Source: Ramlibacter tataouinensis (GTDB lineage Bacteria; Pseudomonadota; Gammaproteobacteria; Burkholderiales; Burkholderiaceae_C). Taken from it: a stretch of DNA of 64,000 bases. Within the stretch, counting starts at the first letter, position 1. Each line of letters starts with the position of its first letter. The position numbers were made by a program, and so were the translations under genes. Of this stretch, positions 19,941 to 28,080 are shown one piece after another. The notes below the pieces were generated by a model. That model did no database searches. It saw only the letters and a list, made by a program, of their open reading frames with translations, and was not told where the DNA came from. The DNA lies in NCBI RefSeq assembly GCF_001580455.1, contig NZ_CP010951.1, positions 2,418,001 to 2,482,000 on the forward strand, read 5' to 3'.

Positions 19941-21299
19941 ATGAGAAGACGTCTCTTTCTTTCCTCTGGTTCTGCTGCAGTTGCCGCTTTCCTGACCGGT
20001 TGCGGTGGTGGCGGAGGAGGCTCGACGGGCTCGACCACGACTGGCGCTGCCGCTGCCGCAGCAACGGATCTTCCGGTGTCGGTCTCGACCCCGACGGCCG
20101 CGGCAAGCGCTGCCGCTGCAGCACCTGCGCAGGCCGCCCCGGCGACCGGCTATCCGTTCGGCTCGCGCCTGAACAAGTACGTCGCCGGCATCAAGCCGTC
20201 GCAGAGCGACGCCACGATGGACGCCATGCTGACCAAGCACTACGACGCCTGGAAGGCGGCCAACGTGGTGCGCGCTGACTCGGTGGTGGCCGGCGGCTAC
20301 GCCGTGCAGTTCTCGAACCGGCAGTTCCTGACCGTGTCCGAGGGCATGGGCTACGGCATGCTGCTCACGGTCGTGTTCCACGGTCACGACCCCGAAGCGC
20401 AGAAGATCTTCGACGGCCTGCTGGCCGTGGTGCGTGCCCGCCCCGCCTATGGGCTGGCGGCGCGCGACGCGTCCGCCAAGTACCTGATGGACTGGCGCCT
20501 CAACGCCGACGGCAGCTCGGGCGGCGAAGGCTGGAACGCGATGGACGGCGACCAGGACATCGCCATGGCTCTGCTGATGGCCCACCGCCAGTGGGGCTCC
20601 AGCGGCAAGTGGAACTACCTGGAAGAAGGCAAGGCGACGGTCAACGCCATGAAGTTCTTCAACATGAACGAGGACGGCTCGACCCGCGGACTGCCGTCGC
20701 CGACCAACAACCGCACGTCGGACTACATGATCGGCCACTTCCGTGCCTACAAGGCCGCCACCGGCGATGCCCTGTGGGACCGCGCGGTCGACAAGGCCTA
20801 CGAGCTGCTCAACCGCATGCAGACGGTGTACTCACCGTCGGCCGGCCTGATGCCCGACTTCGTGATGAACACGAACTCAGCCGCGCCGCAACCCTCGACC
20901 GGCTACATCGGCGACGGCAACGACAAGGAAGGCTACTACTGGTGGAACGCCTGTCGTAACCCGTGGCGCTTCTCCTCGGACTTTGTGCTGTCCGGCGATA
21001 CGCGCTTCGGCCAGGTCACCGGCAAGATGATCGACTTCTTCAACCGCTCTTCCGGCGGGGACCCGACGAACATCGGTACCGGCTACGCGCTGGACGGCAC
21101 CAAGCTGACGAGCGGCAACAGCGCGGCCTACAACGGCCCGATCTGCGCCGGCGCCTGTGTGGACGCGCGCTTCCAGGGCTTCCTGGACGCCATGTGGGGC
21201 TGGAACGCCAAGAACCTGACCACCGGCTACTACGACTGCGAGATCCAGCTGCTGAGCCTGGTGGTCGCGTCCGGCAACTGGTGGACCCCCTTCCAGTAA
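19941..21299 (+). CDS. Glycoside hydrolase family 8 lipoprotein (endoglucanase-type)
   Basis: A 452-residue exported glycanase. The N-terminus MRRRLFLSS with RRLFL resembles a twin-arginine signal, and FLTGC is a lipobox, so it is probably a Tat-exported lipoprotein; a Gly/Ser/Ala-rich linker follows (about 22-75). The catalytic part shows SEGMGYGMLL (general-acid Glu near residue 132) and MDGDQDIAMALLMAHRQW, the GH8 signature. GH8 enzymes cut beta-1,4 glucans, chitosan or xylan. No bcs cellulose-synthase genes are adjacent. An upstream TTG at 19920 is a weaker start. Tandem terminators follow. Confidence 0.9.
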   Translation: MRRRLFLSSGSAAVAAFLTGCGGGGGGSTGSTTTGAAAAAATDLPVSVSTPTAAASAAAAAPAQAAPATGYPFGSRLNKYVAGIKPSQSDATMDAMLTKHYDAWKAANVVRADSVVAGGYAVQFSNRQFLTVSEGMGYGMLLTVVFHGHDPEAQKIFDGLLAVVRARPAYGLAARDASAKYLMDWRLNADGSSGGEGWNAMDGDQDIAMALLMAHRQWGSSGKWNYLEEGKATVNAMKFFNMNEDGSTRGLPSPTNNRTSDYMIGHFRAYKAATGDALWDRAVDKAYELLNRMQTVYSPSAGLMPDFVMNTNSAAPQPSTGYIGDGNDKEGYYWWNACRNPWRFSSDFVLSGDTRFGQVTGKMIDFFNRSSGGDPTNIGTGYALDGTKLTSGNSAAYNGPICAGACVDARFQGFLDAMWGWNAKNLTTGYYDCEIQLLSLVVASGNWWTPFQ

Positions 21300-21307
21300 G
21301 CGCCAAC

Positions 21308-21331
21308 GGCGGCCCGCGGGGCCGCCTTTTT
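21308..21331 (+). terminator. Rho-independent terminator after the GH8 gene
   Basis: GGCGGCC (21308-21314), five-base loop, GGCCGCC (21320-21326), then TTTTT. Confidence 0.85.
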
Positions 21332-21340
21332 CGCAACGAC

Positions 21341-21364
21341 AAAGCGGCCCGCGCGGCCGCTTTT
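21341..21364 (+). terminator. Second terminator hairpin in tandem
   Basis: AAAGCGGCC (21341-21349), five-base loop, GGCCGCTTT (21355-21363), then T. The A/T ends let it work on either strand. It backs up the terminator ten bases upstream. Confidence 0.75.
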
Positions 21365-21498
21365 CTCATGGGCGGCCAGCTCATAACGAACTGCCGCCCC
21401 GCGTCCAGGACGAATTCCTCTAACACGCCTGCTGCCGTGCCGCTACGATGCTGCGTTCTAGCTGTGAACCATTGCTTTAACCTAACAAGGAGCATCAG

Positions 21499-22674
21499 AT
21501 GGCGTTCAACAGGACGAGATGGGCAGCGCTGGCCGCGACGGTGGTGTTGGCTGCCTGCGGCGGCGGTGGCGGGGACATCGTCCCCAGCCCGCGGGTGCCT
21601 TTCACTTCGCTGGTGTCCTTCGGCGACAGCCTGAGCGACGTCGGGACCTACAAGGTCGGCACCGTCGCGGCGGCGGGCGGCGGCAAGTTCACCGTCAACA
21701 GCGCCAGCGCGCGCATCTGGACCGAATTGCTCGCGTCGGACATCAAGGTGCCCGCTTCTTGCCCGGCGCAAACCGGCCTCTTGCCCAACGTGCCGGGCTT
21801 CACGGGTGCGCCGGTCACCAACACACCGGCCTGCACCAACTATGCACAAGGCAGCGCGCGGGTCAGCAACGTGTTCGCGCCAAGCAGCGCGACCCTGCAG
21901 GCGGCCCCGTTCAACCAGGTCAACATCGGCCTGACGGCCGTGCCGGTGACGCAGCAGATCGCCGCGCACCTGGCCAAGACCGGCGGCAGCTTCAACGGCA
22001 GCGAGCTGGTCACCGTCATGGCGGGCGGCAACGACACATTCATGAACATCAACGGCGTCTCGGCCGCCGCGGGCGGGGGCGCGGCTGCTGCCGGCGCCGC
22101 CGTGGCGGCGGGCTGGCCCACCGCCACGCAGCAGGCCGTGGCCGCCGGAGGCGCCGCGGCCGTGAACGCGGCGGCGACCGCGGCCGTCACCGCCATGGGC
22201 CAGGCCGGTGCCGAACTGGCCGGGCTGGTGAAGACGCAGATCCTGGCCAAGGGCGCCAAGTACGTCGTCGTGGTGAACCTGCCGGATGTGAGTCAGACAC
22301 CCTTCGCATTGGCAGCCGACGCGCAGACCCGCGCGCTGGTCAACCAGATGGTGACGACCTTCAATTCGCAGCTGGCCGCGGGCCTGGCGGGCACCGCGAC
22401 GACGGTGGTGCAGGTGGATGTCTACGCGCGGGGCCGCGACCAGACCGCGAATCCTTCGAGATACGGCCTCAGCAATGTGACCACGCCGGCGTGCAGCACC
22501 ACCTCGCCGGCCAATCCGCTGCAGGGCTCCTCGCTCGCCTGCACCACGGCAAGCACCATCCCGGGCGACACCAGCGGGTTCCTGTACGCCGACTCCGTGC
22601 ATCCGACGCCCCTGGGTCATCAATTGCAGAACCAGTTCGTCAAGGAGCAGCTCGCCGCGGCCGGCTGGTACTGA
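21499..22674 (+). CDS. SGNH/GDSL hydrolase lipoprotein
   Basis: A 391-residue lipoprotein: signal peptide with lipobox VLAAC (Cys near residue 19) and a Gly5 spacer. Block I is VSFGDSLSDVG (nucleophile Ser near 44), block III is AGGNDTFM near 176, and block V is YADSVHPTPLGHQ near the end (catalytic Asp and His). Between blocks III and V is an Ala/Gly-rich insert (about residues 187-240). The shape resembles the passenger of GDSL autotransporter esterases, but no beta-barrel follows. AAGGAG precedes the start. Substrate unknown. Confidence 0.88.
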   Translation: MAFNRTRWAALAATVVLAACGGGGGDIVPSPRVPFTSLVSFGDSLSDVGTYKVGTVAAAGGGKFTVNSASARIWTELLASDIKVPASCPAQTGLLPNVPGFTGAPVTNTPACTNYAQGSARVSNVFAPSSATLQAAPFNQVNIGLTAVPVTQQIAAHLAKTGGSFNGSELVTVMAGGNDTFMNINGVSAAAGGGAAAAGAAVAAGWPTATQQAVAAGGAAAVNAAATAAVTAMGQAGAELAGLVKTQILAKGAKYVVVVNLPDVSQTPFALAADAQTRALVNQMVTTFNSQLAAGLAGTATTVVQVDVYARGRDQTANPSRYGLSNVTTPACSTTSPANPLQGSSLACTTASTIPGDTSGFLYADSVHPTPLGHQLQNQFVKEQLAAAGWY

Positions 22675-22691
22675 CGGCGACTTGATGTTTC

Positions 22692-22717
22692 GCAAGGCCA
22701 TCCTTGGACGGCCTTGC
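22692..22717. repeat. Inverted repeat in front of the DUF2946 gene
   Basis: GCAAGGCC (22692-22699) and GGCCTTGC (22710-22717) around a ten-base loop, directly before a -10-like CATAAT (22717-22722) and 13 bases from the ATG. No T-run. It could be an operator or the end of the previous transcript. Confidence 0.5.
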
Positions 22718-22729
22718 ATAATCGGTTCC

Positions 22730-23107
22730 ATGCAAGCGAGCCCGTTGAAGCGACGAATCACCAGCGCCGTGCTGGTCTGGTTCGTCGCTTTCGTCGTCGT
22801 CGCAGGCATCGCGCCCTGGATGCAGTCCGCGCAGGCCATGGACATCGGCATGGACTCGATCTGCACCAGCCATGGCGGTCCGGTTCAAACCAACCCGCAG
22901 GGCGGCGGCGAGCAGGACCACCACGCGGCAGACCACACGCTGAAGTGCTTCCTGTGCACCGGTGTTTCGGCACCCCCCGCCACGACCCACGCGCGGCCTC
23001 CCGCCGTCGCCGCCCTGGGCCATGCGCTGCGGCCGCTGGTGTCGGCCCAGCTGGCCAGCCTCACGCGTGCGCCGCTGCCGGCGCGCGGGCCCCCGCTCTT
23101 TTCCTGA
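22730..23107 (+). CDS. DUF2946 family protein
   Basis: A 125-residue secreted or membrane-attached protein. A hydrophobic helix (about residues 10-31) is followed by a His-rich section (EQDHHAADH) and a CFLC pair near residue 82, the DUF2946 hallmark. DUF2946 genes are commonly found beside TonB-dependent (copper) receptor genes; no biochemical function is established. The start MQASPLKRR at 22730 is chosen over an upstream in-frame ATG. It is first of three genes that run to the YcnI-like gene. Confidence 0.78.
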   Translation: MQASPLKRRITSAVLVWFVAFVVVAGIAPWMQSAQAMDIGMDSICTSHGGPVQTNPQGGGEQDHHAADHTLKCFLCTGVSAPPATTHARPPAVAALGHALRPLVSAQLASLTRAPLPARGPPLFS

Positions 23108-23175
23108 TCCGCTTCGCTCCGGTTGCCTCGGGTTCGTTCCGTGCGGCCGGCGGTCGTCCCCATCAGGAGTTTCCC

Positions 23176-25491
23176 GTGCGAATCCATCGCATCGCTGCGG
23201 CCATTGCCGTGGCCTTTCCCCTCGGCCTGGCGGCGCAGAACGCCCCTGCGCCGGTCAAGGAGCTCGGCGTCGTCACCATCGTCGCCAACCGGCCCACTTC
23301 GCTGCCCACGCAGATTCCCACCACCACCGAGAGCATCTCGCGCGAGCAGATCGGGGAATCCATCAACGCGACCGACAGCGAGGATGCCCTCAAGTACTTT
23401 CCCAGCCTGCTGGTGCGCAAGCGCTACATCGGCGACTACAACCACGCCATCCTTTCCAGCCGCGCGTCCGGCACCGGCAACAGCGCGCGCTCGGCGGTGT
23501 ACGCCGACGGCATCCTGCTGTCCAACTACCTGGGCAACGGCGTCGGCGGCCTGAGCTTCCCGCCCCGCTGGGGGCTGGTCACGCCCGAGGAGATTGAGCG
23601 GGTCGACGTGATGTACGGACCCTTCTCGGCGGCCTACCCCGGCAACTCGGTGGGCGCCGTCGTGGACTACGTGACGCGCATGCCCACCCAGCTGGAGGGG
23701 CACGCCAGCATCGGCTACGTGTGGCAGCCCTTCAAGCTCTACGGCACCAAGGACACCTTCCCCGCCTGGCAGGCCAGCACCTCCATCGGCAGCAAGGCGG
23801 GTGACTGGACCTGGTGGTTCAACGTCAACCGCACCGACAGCCAGGGCCAGCCGCTCACCTTCGCAAGGCGCTTCGTCAGTACAACGACATCGACACCAGG
23901 TACTCCGGTGACCGGCGCCGTGCCCGAGCGAGACCCGACCAATGCGCCCATCTACTACATCGCCGCGCAGACGCAGTACCACACGATCCAGGATCACGCC
24001 AAGGTCAAGCTGGCCTACGACATCACACCGGTGCTGCGGGCGGCCTATGTGTTCGGCGCCTGGCAGAACACGTCCACCAACCGGCCGACCTCGTACTTGA
24101 GCAATGCCGCCGGCGCACCGGTGACCAGCGGCCCGATCAACATCAACGGCGCCAACTACGCGGCCGTCACCGGCGCCGACCTGCCGCTCACCGATGAAAG
24201 CCTTACGCACTACATGCACGGCTTTTCGCTCAAGAGCCACACCCAGGGCACCTGGGACTGGGAGATCGCCGCCAGCCTGTACGACTACGCCAAGGACCAG
24301 AAGCGCCAGAACGCGCTGGCCAACACGCCCCCGGGCGCCGAGTCGGGCGGCCCCGGCACGATCGCCGACGGCGGCGGCACCGGCTGGAACACCCTGGCGG
24401 CGCGCGGGACCTGGCGGCCCGCGGGCACCAAGGGCCCGCACATCGTCGACTTCGGCGTCCAGCAGGACAGCTGGAAACTGAGCTACCTGACCTCGGCCAT
24501 CCCGGGCAACTGGCGCAGCGACCCGGGCGGCGCCGTGGCCAGCGACGTGGGCGGGCGCACGCAGCTGCAAAGCCTGTGGGCGCAGGACAGCTGGCGCTTC
24601 GCGCCCGACTGGAAGACAGTGCTGGGCCTGCGGGCCGAGCACTGGACCGCGTACAACGGTCACACGCAGATCAACTCCACGGTGAACACGGCCTGGCCGC
24701 AGCGCAGCGAAGACGACCTGTCGCCGAAGGCGGCGATCTCCTGGCAGTGGCGGGACGACACGGTGCTCAAGGCCTCGCTCGGCCGCGCCGTGCGCTACCC
24801 GACCGTGGCCGAGCTGTACGGGGCGACGTCCACCGTCAACGCGCAGTTCATCAACGACCCCAACCTGCGGCCGGAGCGCTCCTGGACCGGCGAACTCTCG
24901 GGCGAGAAGGACGTGGGCGTGGGCCTGCTGCGCCTGACCTTCTTCGCCGAGGACACGCGCGATGCGCTGTATTCGCAGACCACCTTCGACGCGCAGGCCA
25001 ACCGCAACGTCAGCCGCGTCAGCAACGTCGGGCGCATCGCCACCCAGGGGCTGGAGCTCGCGTTCTCCGGCGCGGACGTGGCCATCAAGGGCCTGGACCT
25101 TTCCGGTGGCGTGACTTTCGCGCACTCGATCATCAAGGAGAACGCCGGCTTCGTCAGCGTGCCCGGCGACACCATCGGCAAGCGCCAGCCGAACATCCCG
25201 CGCTGGCGGGCCAATGCGCTGGCCGCCTACCACTGGACGCCTACGTTGAGCACCAGCATCGGCGCGCGCTACAGCAGCGACCAGTTCCGCACGCTGGACA
25301 ACAGCGACGTCAACGGCTTCACCTACATGGGCGTCAGCCGCTACTTCGTGGTGGACCTGCGCGCCCAGTGGAAGGCCACCAAGCACCTCACGGCTTCCTT
25401 CGGCATCGACAACGTCAACAACGACAAGTACTGGAACTTCCATCCCTATCCGCAGCGCAGCTACGTCGCGGAACTGAAGGCCGATTTCTGA
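23176..25491 (+). CDS. TonB-dependent outer-membrane receptor, probably for copper
   Basis: A 771-residue receptor: GTG start at 23176 (AGGAG six bases upstream), signal peptide to about residue 20, a TonB-box-like ELGVVTIVA near residue 29, a plug domain (about 40-150, with RSAVYADGILLS and ERVDVMYGPFSAAYPGNSVGAVVDY), then a beta-barrel ending in the canonical C-terminal aromatic (ELKADF). It takes up a ligand using TonB energy. Copper is suggested only by the DUF2946 and YcnI neighbours; the sequence alone does not name the ligand. Confidence 0.88.
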   Translation: MRIHRIAAAIAVAFPLGLAAQNAPAPVKELGVVTIVANRPTSLPTQIPTTTESISREQIGESINATDSEDALKYFPSLLVRKRYIGDYNHAILSSRASGTGNSARSAVYADGILLSNYLGNGVGGLSFPPRWGLVTPEEIERVDVMYGPFSAAYPGNSVGAVVDYVTRMPTQLEGHASIGYVWQPFKLYGTKDTFPAWQASTSIGSKAGDWTWWFNVNRTDSQGQPLTFARRFVSTTTSTPGTPVTGAVPERDPTNAPIYYIAAQTQYHTIQDHAKVKLAYDITPVLRAAYVFGAWQNTSTNRPTSYLSNAAGAPVTSGPININGANYAAVTGADLPLTDESLTHYMHGFSLKSHTQGTWDWEIAASLYDYAKDQKRQNALANTPPGAESGGPGTIADGGGTGWNTLAARGTWRPAGTKGPHIVDFGVQQDSWKLSYLTSAIPGNWRSDPGGAVASDVGGRTQLQSLWAQDSWRFAPDWKTVLGLRAEHWTAYNGHTQINSTVNTAWPQRSEDDLSPKAAISWQWRDDTVLKASLGRAVRYPTVAELYGATSTVNAQFINDPNLRPERSWTGELSGEKDVGVGLLRLTFFAEDTRDALYSQTTFDAQANRNVSRVSNVGRIATQGLELAFSGADVAIKGLDLSGGVTFAHSIIKENAGFVSVPGDTIGKRQPNIPRWRANALAAYHWTPTLSTSIGARYSSDQFRTLDNSDVNGFTYMGVSRYFVVDLRAQWKATKHLTASFGIDNVNNDKYWNFHPYPQRSYVAELKADF

Positions 25492-25502
25492 AAGCGAACA
25501 TC

Positions 25503-26006
25503 ATGAGCAAACTCATTGCCCTGGCGCCCCTTTGCCTCGCCCTTGCCGCCGTCCACGCGCACGCGCACGTGGTGCTGGACCAGCAGGCCGCGCCGGCGGC
25601 CAGCAGCTACAAGGCCGTGTTCAAGGTGGGCCACGGCTGCGGCGACTCGCCGACCCGCCAGCTGATCGTCGACATCCCGGCGGCCATGCAGTCGCCCAAG
25701 CCCATGCCCAAACCCGGCTGGCGCATCGACATCGAAAAGGCCGGCGACAAGGTGACCCGCATTTCCTGGACGGCCCGCACGCCCGAAGACAAATTGGCCA
25801 ACGGCTTCTACGACGAGTTCGTGCTGGTGGCGCGCACCCCGGCCCAGCCGGGGCCGGTGTACTGGCCGGTGGTGCAGGTCTGCGACGAAGGCCGTGGCAA
25901 CTGGACCGAGGTGCCCGGGCCGGGCCAGAAACTTTCGGACTTGAAGTCACCGGCCGCGCTGCTCGAAGTCATGCCGTCCAAAGCCGGCCCTGGCCACAAA
26001 CACTGA
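25503..26006 (+). CDS. YcnI-like (DUF1775) copper-binding protein
   Basis: A 167-residue exported protein. The signal peptide ends in HAHA, leaving His as the mature N-terminus (HVVLDQQAA). In characterised YcnI the N-terminal His and a conserved Trp bind Cu(II); PKPGWRIDIEK and a WPVVQVCDEG segment match the family. It begins 11 bases after the receptor stop, so the two are one transcript. The C-terminal tail GHKH is also histidine-containing. No CopC/CopD or transmembrane tail is attached. Confidence 0.88.
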   Translation: MSKLIALAPLCLALAAVHAHAHVVLDQQAAPAASSYKAVFKVGHGCGDSPTRQLIVDIPAAMQSPKPMPKPGWRIDIEKAGDKVTRISWTARTPEDKLANGFYDEFVLVARTPAQPGPVYWPVVQVCDEGRGNWTEVPGPGQKLSDLKSPAALLEVMPSKAGPGHKH

Positions 26007-26014
26007 AGGACTTA

Positions 26015-26053
26015 CTCCCTCTCCCTCCGGGAGAGGGCAGGGGTGAGGGCGCT
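26015..26053. repeat. Dispersed palindromic repeat, copy 1
   Basis: CCCTCTCCC-TCC-GGGAGAGGG followed by CAGGGGTGAGGGCGCT. A near copy lies at 51428-51465. Both sit in gaps between converging genes (here ycnI-like and the four-helix copper protein), so they may act as bidirectional termination or REP-like elements. Confidence 0.75.
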
Positions 26054-26060
26054 CCGGCTT

Positions 26061-26399
26061 CTAGACCGCCACCCGCTCGCAAGCCTCCGCACACACCCGA
26101 CAAGCCTCCGCGCACTGCTGGCAGTGGTCGTGCGAGTGCTTCCCGCACTCTTCCGCGCACATCCGGCAGGCGCGCGCGCACAGCCCGCACATCGCGTCGG
26201 CCAATTCGCTGCCGCCGGCCATCAGCGCGACCGAAACCGAGCACATCTCGGCGCAGTCGAAATCGAGCGCGATGCAGCGCGTCATCATCTTCACATCGGG
26301 TTCCTGCAGGCACAGCGAGGCGCAGTGCTGGCACGAGACCACGCAGGCATTGCAGGCCGCAATGCATTCCAGGTAGCGCTGAAGCCGGTCGGATGACAT
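26061..26399 (-). CDS. Cysteine-rich four-helix-bundle copper-binding protein (Csp-like)
   Basis: A 112-residue protein with 19 cysteines, arranged as C-x3-C/C-x2-C heptad-like runs along four predicted helices (12-30, 42-53, 71-85, 93-107). This is the pattern of the copper storage proteins Csp, whose Cys-lined bundle holds many Cu(I) ions. No signal peptide is present, so it fits the cytosolic Csp3 type. Strong AGGAGG ribosome binding site; start MSSDRLQ at 26399. It converges on the YcnI-type gene, strengthening the copper reading of this region. Confidence 0.9.
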   Translation of the reverse strand: MSSDRLQRYLECIAACNACVVSCQHCASLCLQEPDVKMMTRCIALDFDCAEMCSVSVALMAGGSELADAMCGLCARACRMCAEECGKHSHDHCQQCAEACRVCAEACERVAV

Positions 26400-26584
26400 G
26401 GTTTCCTCCTCTTGGGTTGGAGCTCGGAAGGCTTTCATTCTGGGCAGGCCGGCCGCAGCGCGGGCAGGAGGGACGCAACCTGTAGCAACCGACACCACGG
26501 CCCCGGCATCCGGCGCGGCCGGGCCCCACGGCGCGGCGCCAAGCTGAGACAATTCCTGCACTGAGCCGGGGGAAGGACGACGAA

Positions 26585-27493
26585 ATGAAGACTGTCAGCC
26601 TGATCGGTGCACCCACGGATGTGGGCGCCAGCGTGCGCGGCGCCGGCATGGGCCCGGACGCGCTGCGCGTGGCTGGCCTGTACGAGATGCTGCGCGGCCA
26701 CGGACTCAACGTGATCGACCACGGCAACCTCGCCGGCCCGCCCACGCCGTGGACGCCGCCGACGGCCGGCGTGCGGCACCTCGAGGAGGTGGTCGCGTGG
26801 AACCGCGCGGTGTTCGACCGCGTGGCGGCGGTGCTGGCGGCCGGCCAGGTGCCGCTGCTCATGGGCGGTGACCATTGCCTGGCGATCGGCTCGGTCAGCG
26901 CCGTGGCGCGCCATTGCCGCTATGCGAAGAAGAAGCTGCGCGTGATCTGGCTGGACGCGCACAGCGACGTCAACAACCCCCACATCAGCCCTTCGGGCAA
27001 CGTCCATGGCATGCCGGTGTCCTGCCTGCTCGGCGACGGCCCCAAGCCGCTGGTGGGATGGAGCGGCGAGCCGGCCGCCATCACCCCGGCAGACATCGAC
27101 TTCATCGGCATCCGCAGCGTCGATGCCCACGAGAAGCAGGCCATCGCGCAACTCGGGCTGCAGGTGTTCGACATGCGCCACATCGACGAGCACGGCATGC
27201 GCAACACCATGCTGGAGGCGCTGCACGACGTCGACGAGGATACGCACCTGCACGTCAGCTTCGACCTCGATTGCCTGGACCCGACCGATGCGCCCGGCGT
27301 GGGCACCGGCGTGCGCGGCGGGCCGACCTACCGCGAGATGCAGCTGTGCATGGAGATGATCGCCGACACCGGCCGCATGGGCTCGCTGGACGTGGTGGAG
27401 ATCAACCCCGCCCTCGATGTGCGCAATCGCACCGCGGAACTCGCGGTGGAGTTCGTCGCCAGCCTGTTCGGGGCCTCGACACTCGCGAGGTAA
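26585..27493 (+). CDS. rocF: Arginase
   Basis: Hydrolyses L-arginine to ornithine and urea. 302 residues. All binuclear manganese motifs are present: GGDHCLAIGS near residue 97, WLDAHSDVNNP near 121 with the NPHISPSGNVHGMP loop, and SFDLDCLDPTDAPGVGTG near 228. This is a monocistronic gene; no ornithine aminotransferase or urease is adjacent. PutA, further along, could use downstream proline/glutamate-semialdehyde, but that link is inference. Confidence 0.96.
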   Translation: MKTVSLIGAPTDVGASVRGAGMGPDALRVAGLYEMLRGHGLNVIDHGNLAGPPTPWTPPTAGVRHLEEVVAWNRAVFDRVAAVLAAGQVPLLMGGDHCLAIGSVSAVARHCRYAKKKLRVIWLDAHSDVNNPHISPSGNVHGMPVSCLLGDGPKPLVGWSGEPAAITPADIDFIGIRSVDAHEKQAIAQLGLQVFDMRHIDEHGMRNTMLEALHDVDEDTHLHVSFDLDCLDPTDAPGVGTGVRGGPTYREMQLCMEMIADTGRMGSLDVVEINPALDVRNRTAELAVEFVASLFGASTLAR

Positions 27494-27527
27494 CCACCGC
27501 TTGCGCCGGCTGCGGCGCGCGCGGGCC

Positions 27528-27878
27528 TCAGCGGCTGTCCGAGTCCAGGTCGTCCTCGACGTCGTCCGCGCCGAGGTCCGTGTATTCGTTGGCGTCCGGG
27601 TCGCTGTCGGGGAAGCCTTCGCCGGTGGCCAGCGCTTCTTCTTCCTCGCTCACCGCGACCACGTGATCGGGCAGGATGTCAGCGCCTTCGGGCGTTTCGC
27701 GGTGATCGGCCGAACCGCGCTCGCCGGTGCCCGCCGCATCGCTGTCGGCAATCGCCTCGAAGGTGCCCGCGGCGTCGCTGCCGCTGTCCGAGTTGTCGCT
27801 CGGGCCGAGCGCATCGGAATCACGGCCACTCGGATGGACCGGCGCCACGTCGGCGCCCAGGATGCTGCTGTAAGCCAT
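27528..27878 (-). CDS. Small, very acidic, disordered protein (conserved hypothetical)
   Basis: A 116-residue protein, very rich in Asp, Glu, Ser and Gly, with no predicted fold, membrane segment or cysteine; clusters such as SDSGSDAAG and SEEEEALA repeat. The section PEGADILPDHVV resembles short acidic hypothetical proteins I have seen in Burkholderiales. GGAGGAC lies upstream of the ATG at 27878. It is divergent from the large sensor kinase, and the two share a 202-base control region. Function unknown. Confidence 0.7.
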   Translation of the reverse strand: MAYSSILGADVAPVHPSGRDSDALGPSDNSDSGSDAAGTFEAIADSDAAGTGERGSADHRETPEGADILPDHVVAVSEEEEALATGEGFPDSDPDANEYTDLGADDVEDDLDSDSR

Positions 27879-27967
27879 GTTGCGTCCTCCGGACGGTTGG
27901 CACTGGGCCGATGAATAAGTCTGTGGCGCAGCCCGGCCGGGGGCAGTCGTATTCAATGCCCCGCGGT

Positions 27968-27984
27968 TGTCGGACGAGCCCTAC
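27968..27984. promoter_or_regulatory. Shared motif TGTCGGACG-N3-CCTAC, copy 2
   Basis: TGTCGGACG AGC CCTAC, 97 bases before the sensor-kinase start in its divergent gap; same arrangement as at 19755-19771. A -10-like CATAAT (28049-28054) lies closer to the kinase gene. Confidence 0.45.
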
Positions 27985-28080
27985 GAGCACTGACGGTCGA
28001 GCAGGCGGTGCGGGACGACTCGAATGGCTGAAGCCTGCAGCAGCATCGCATAATTGCCCGAAGACGCGTACGAGGGCGAG

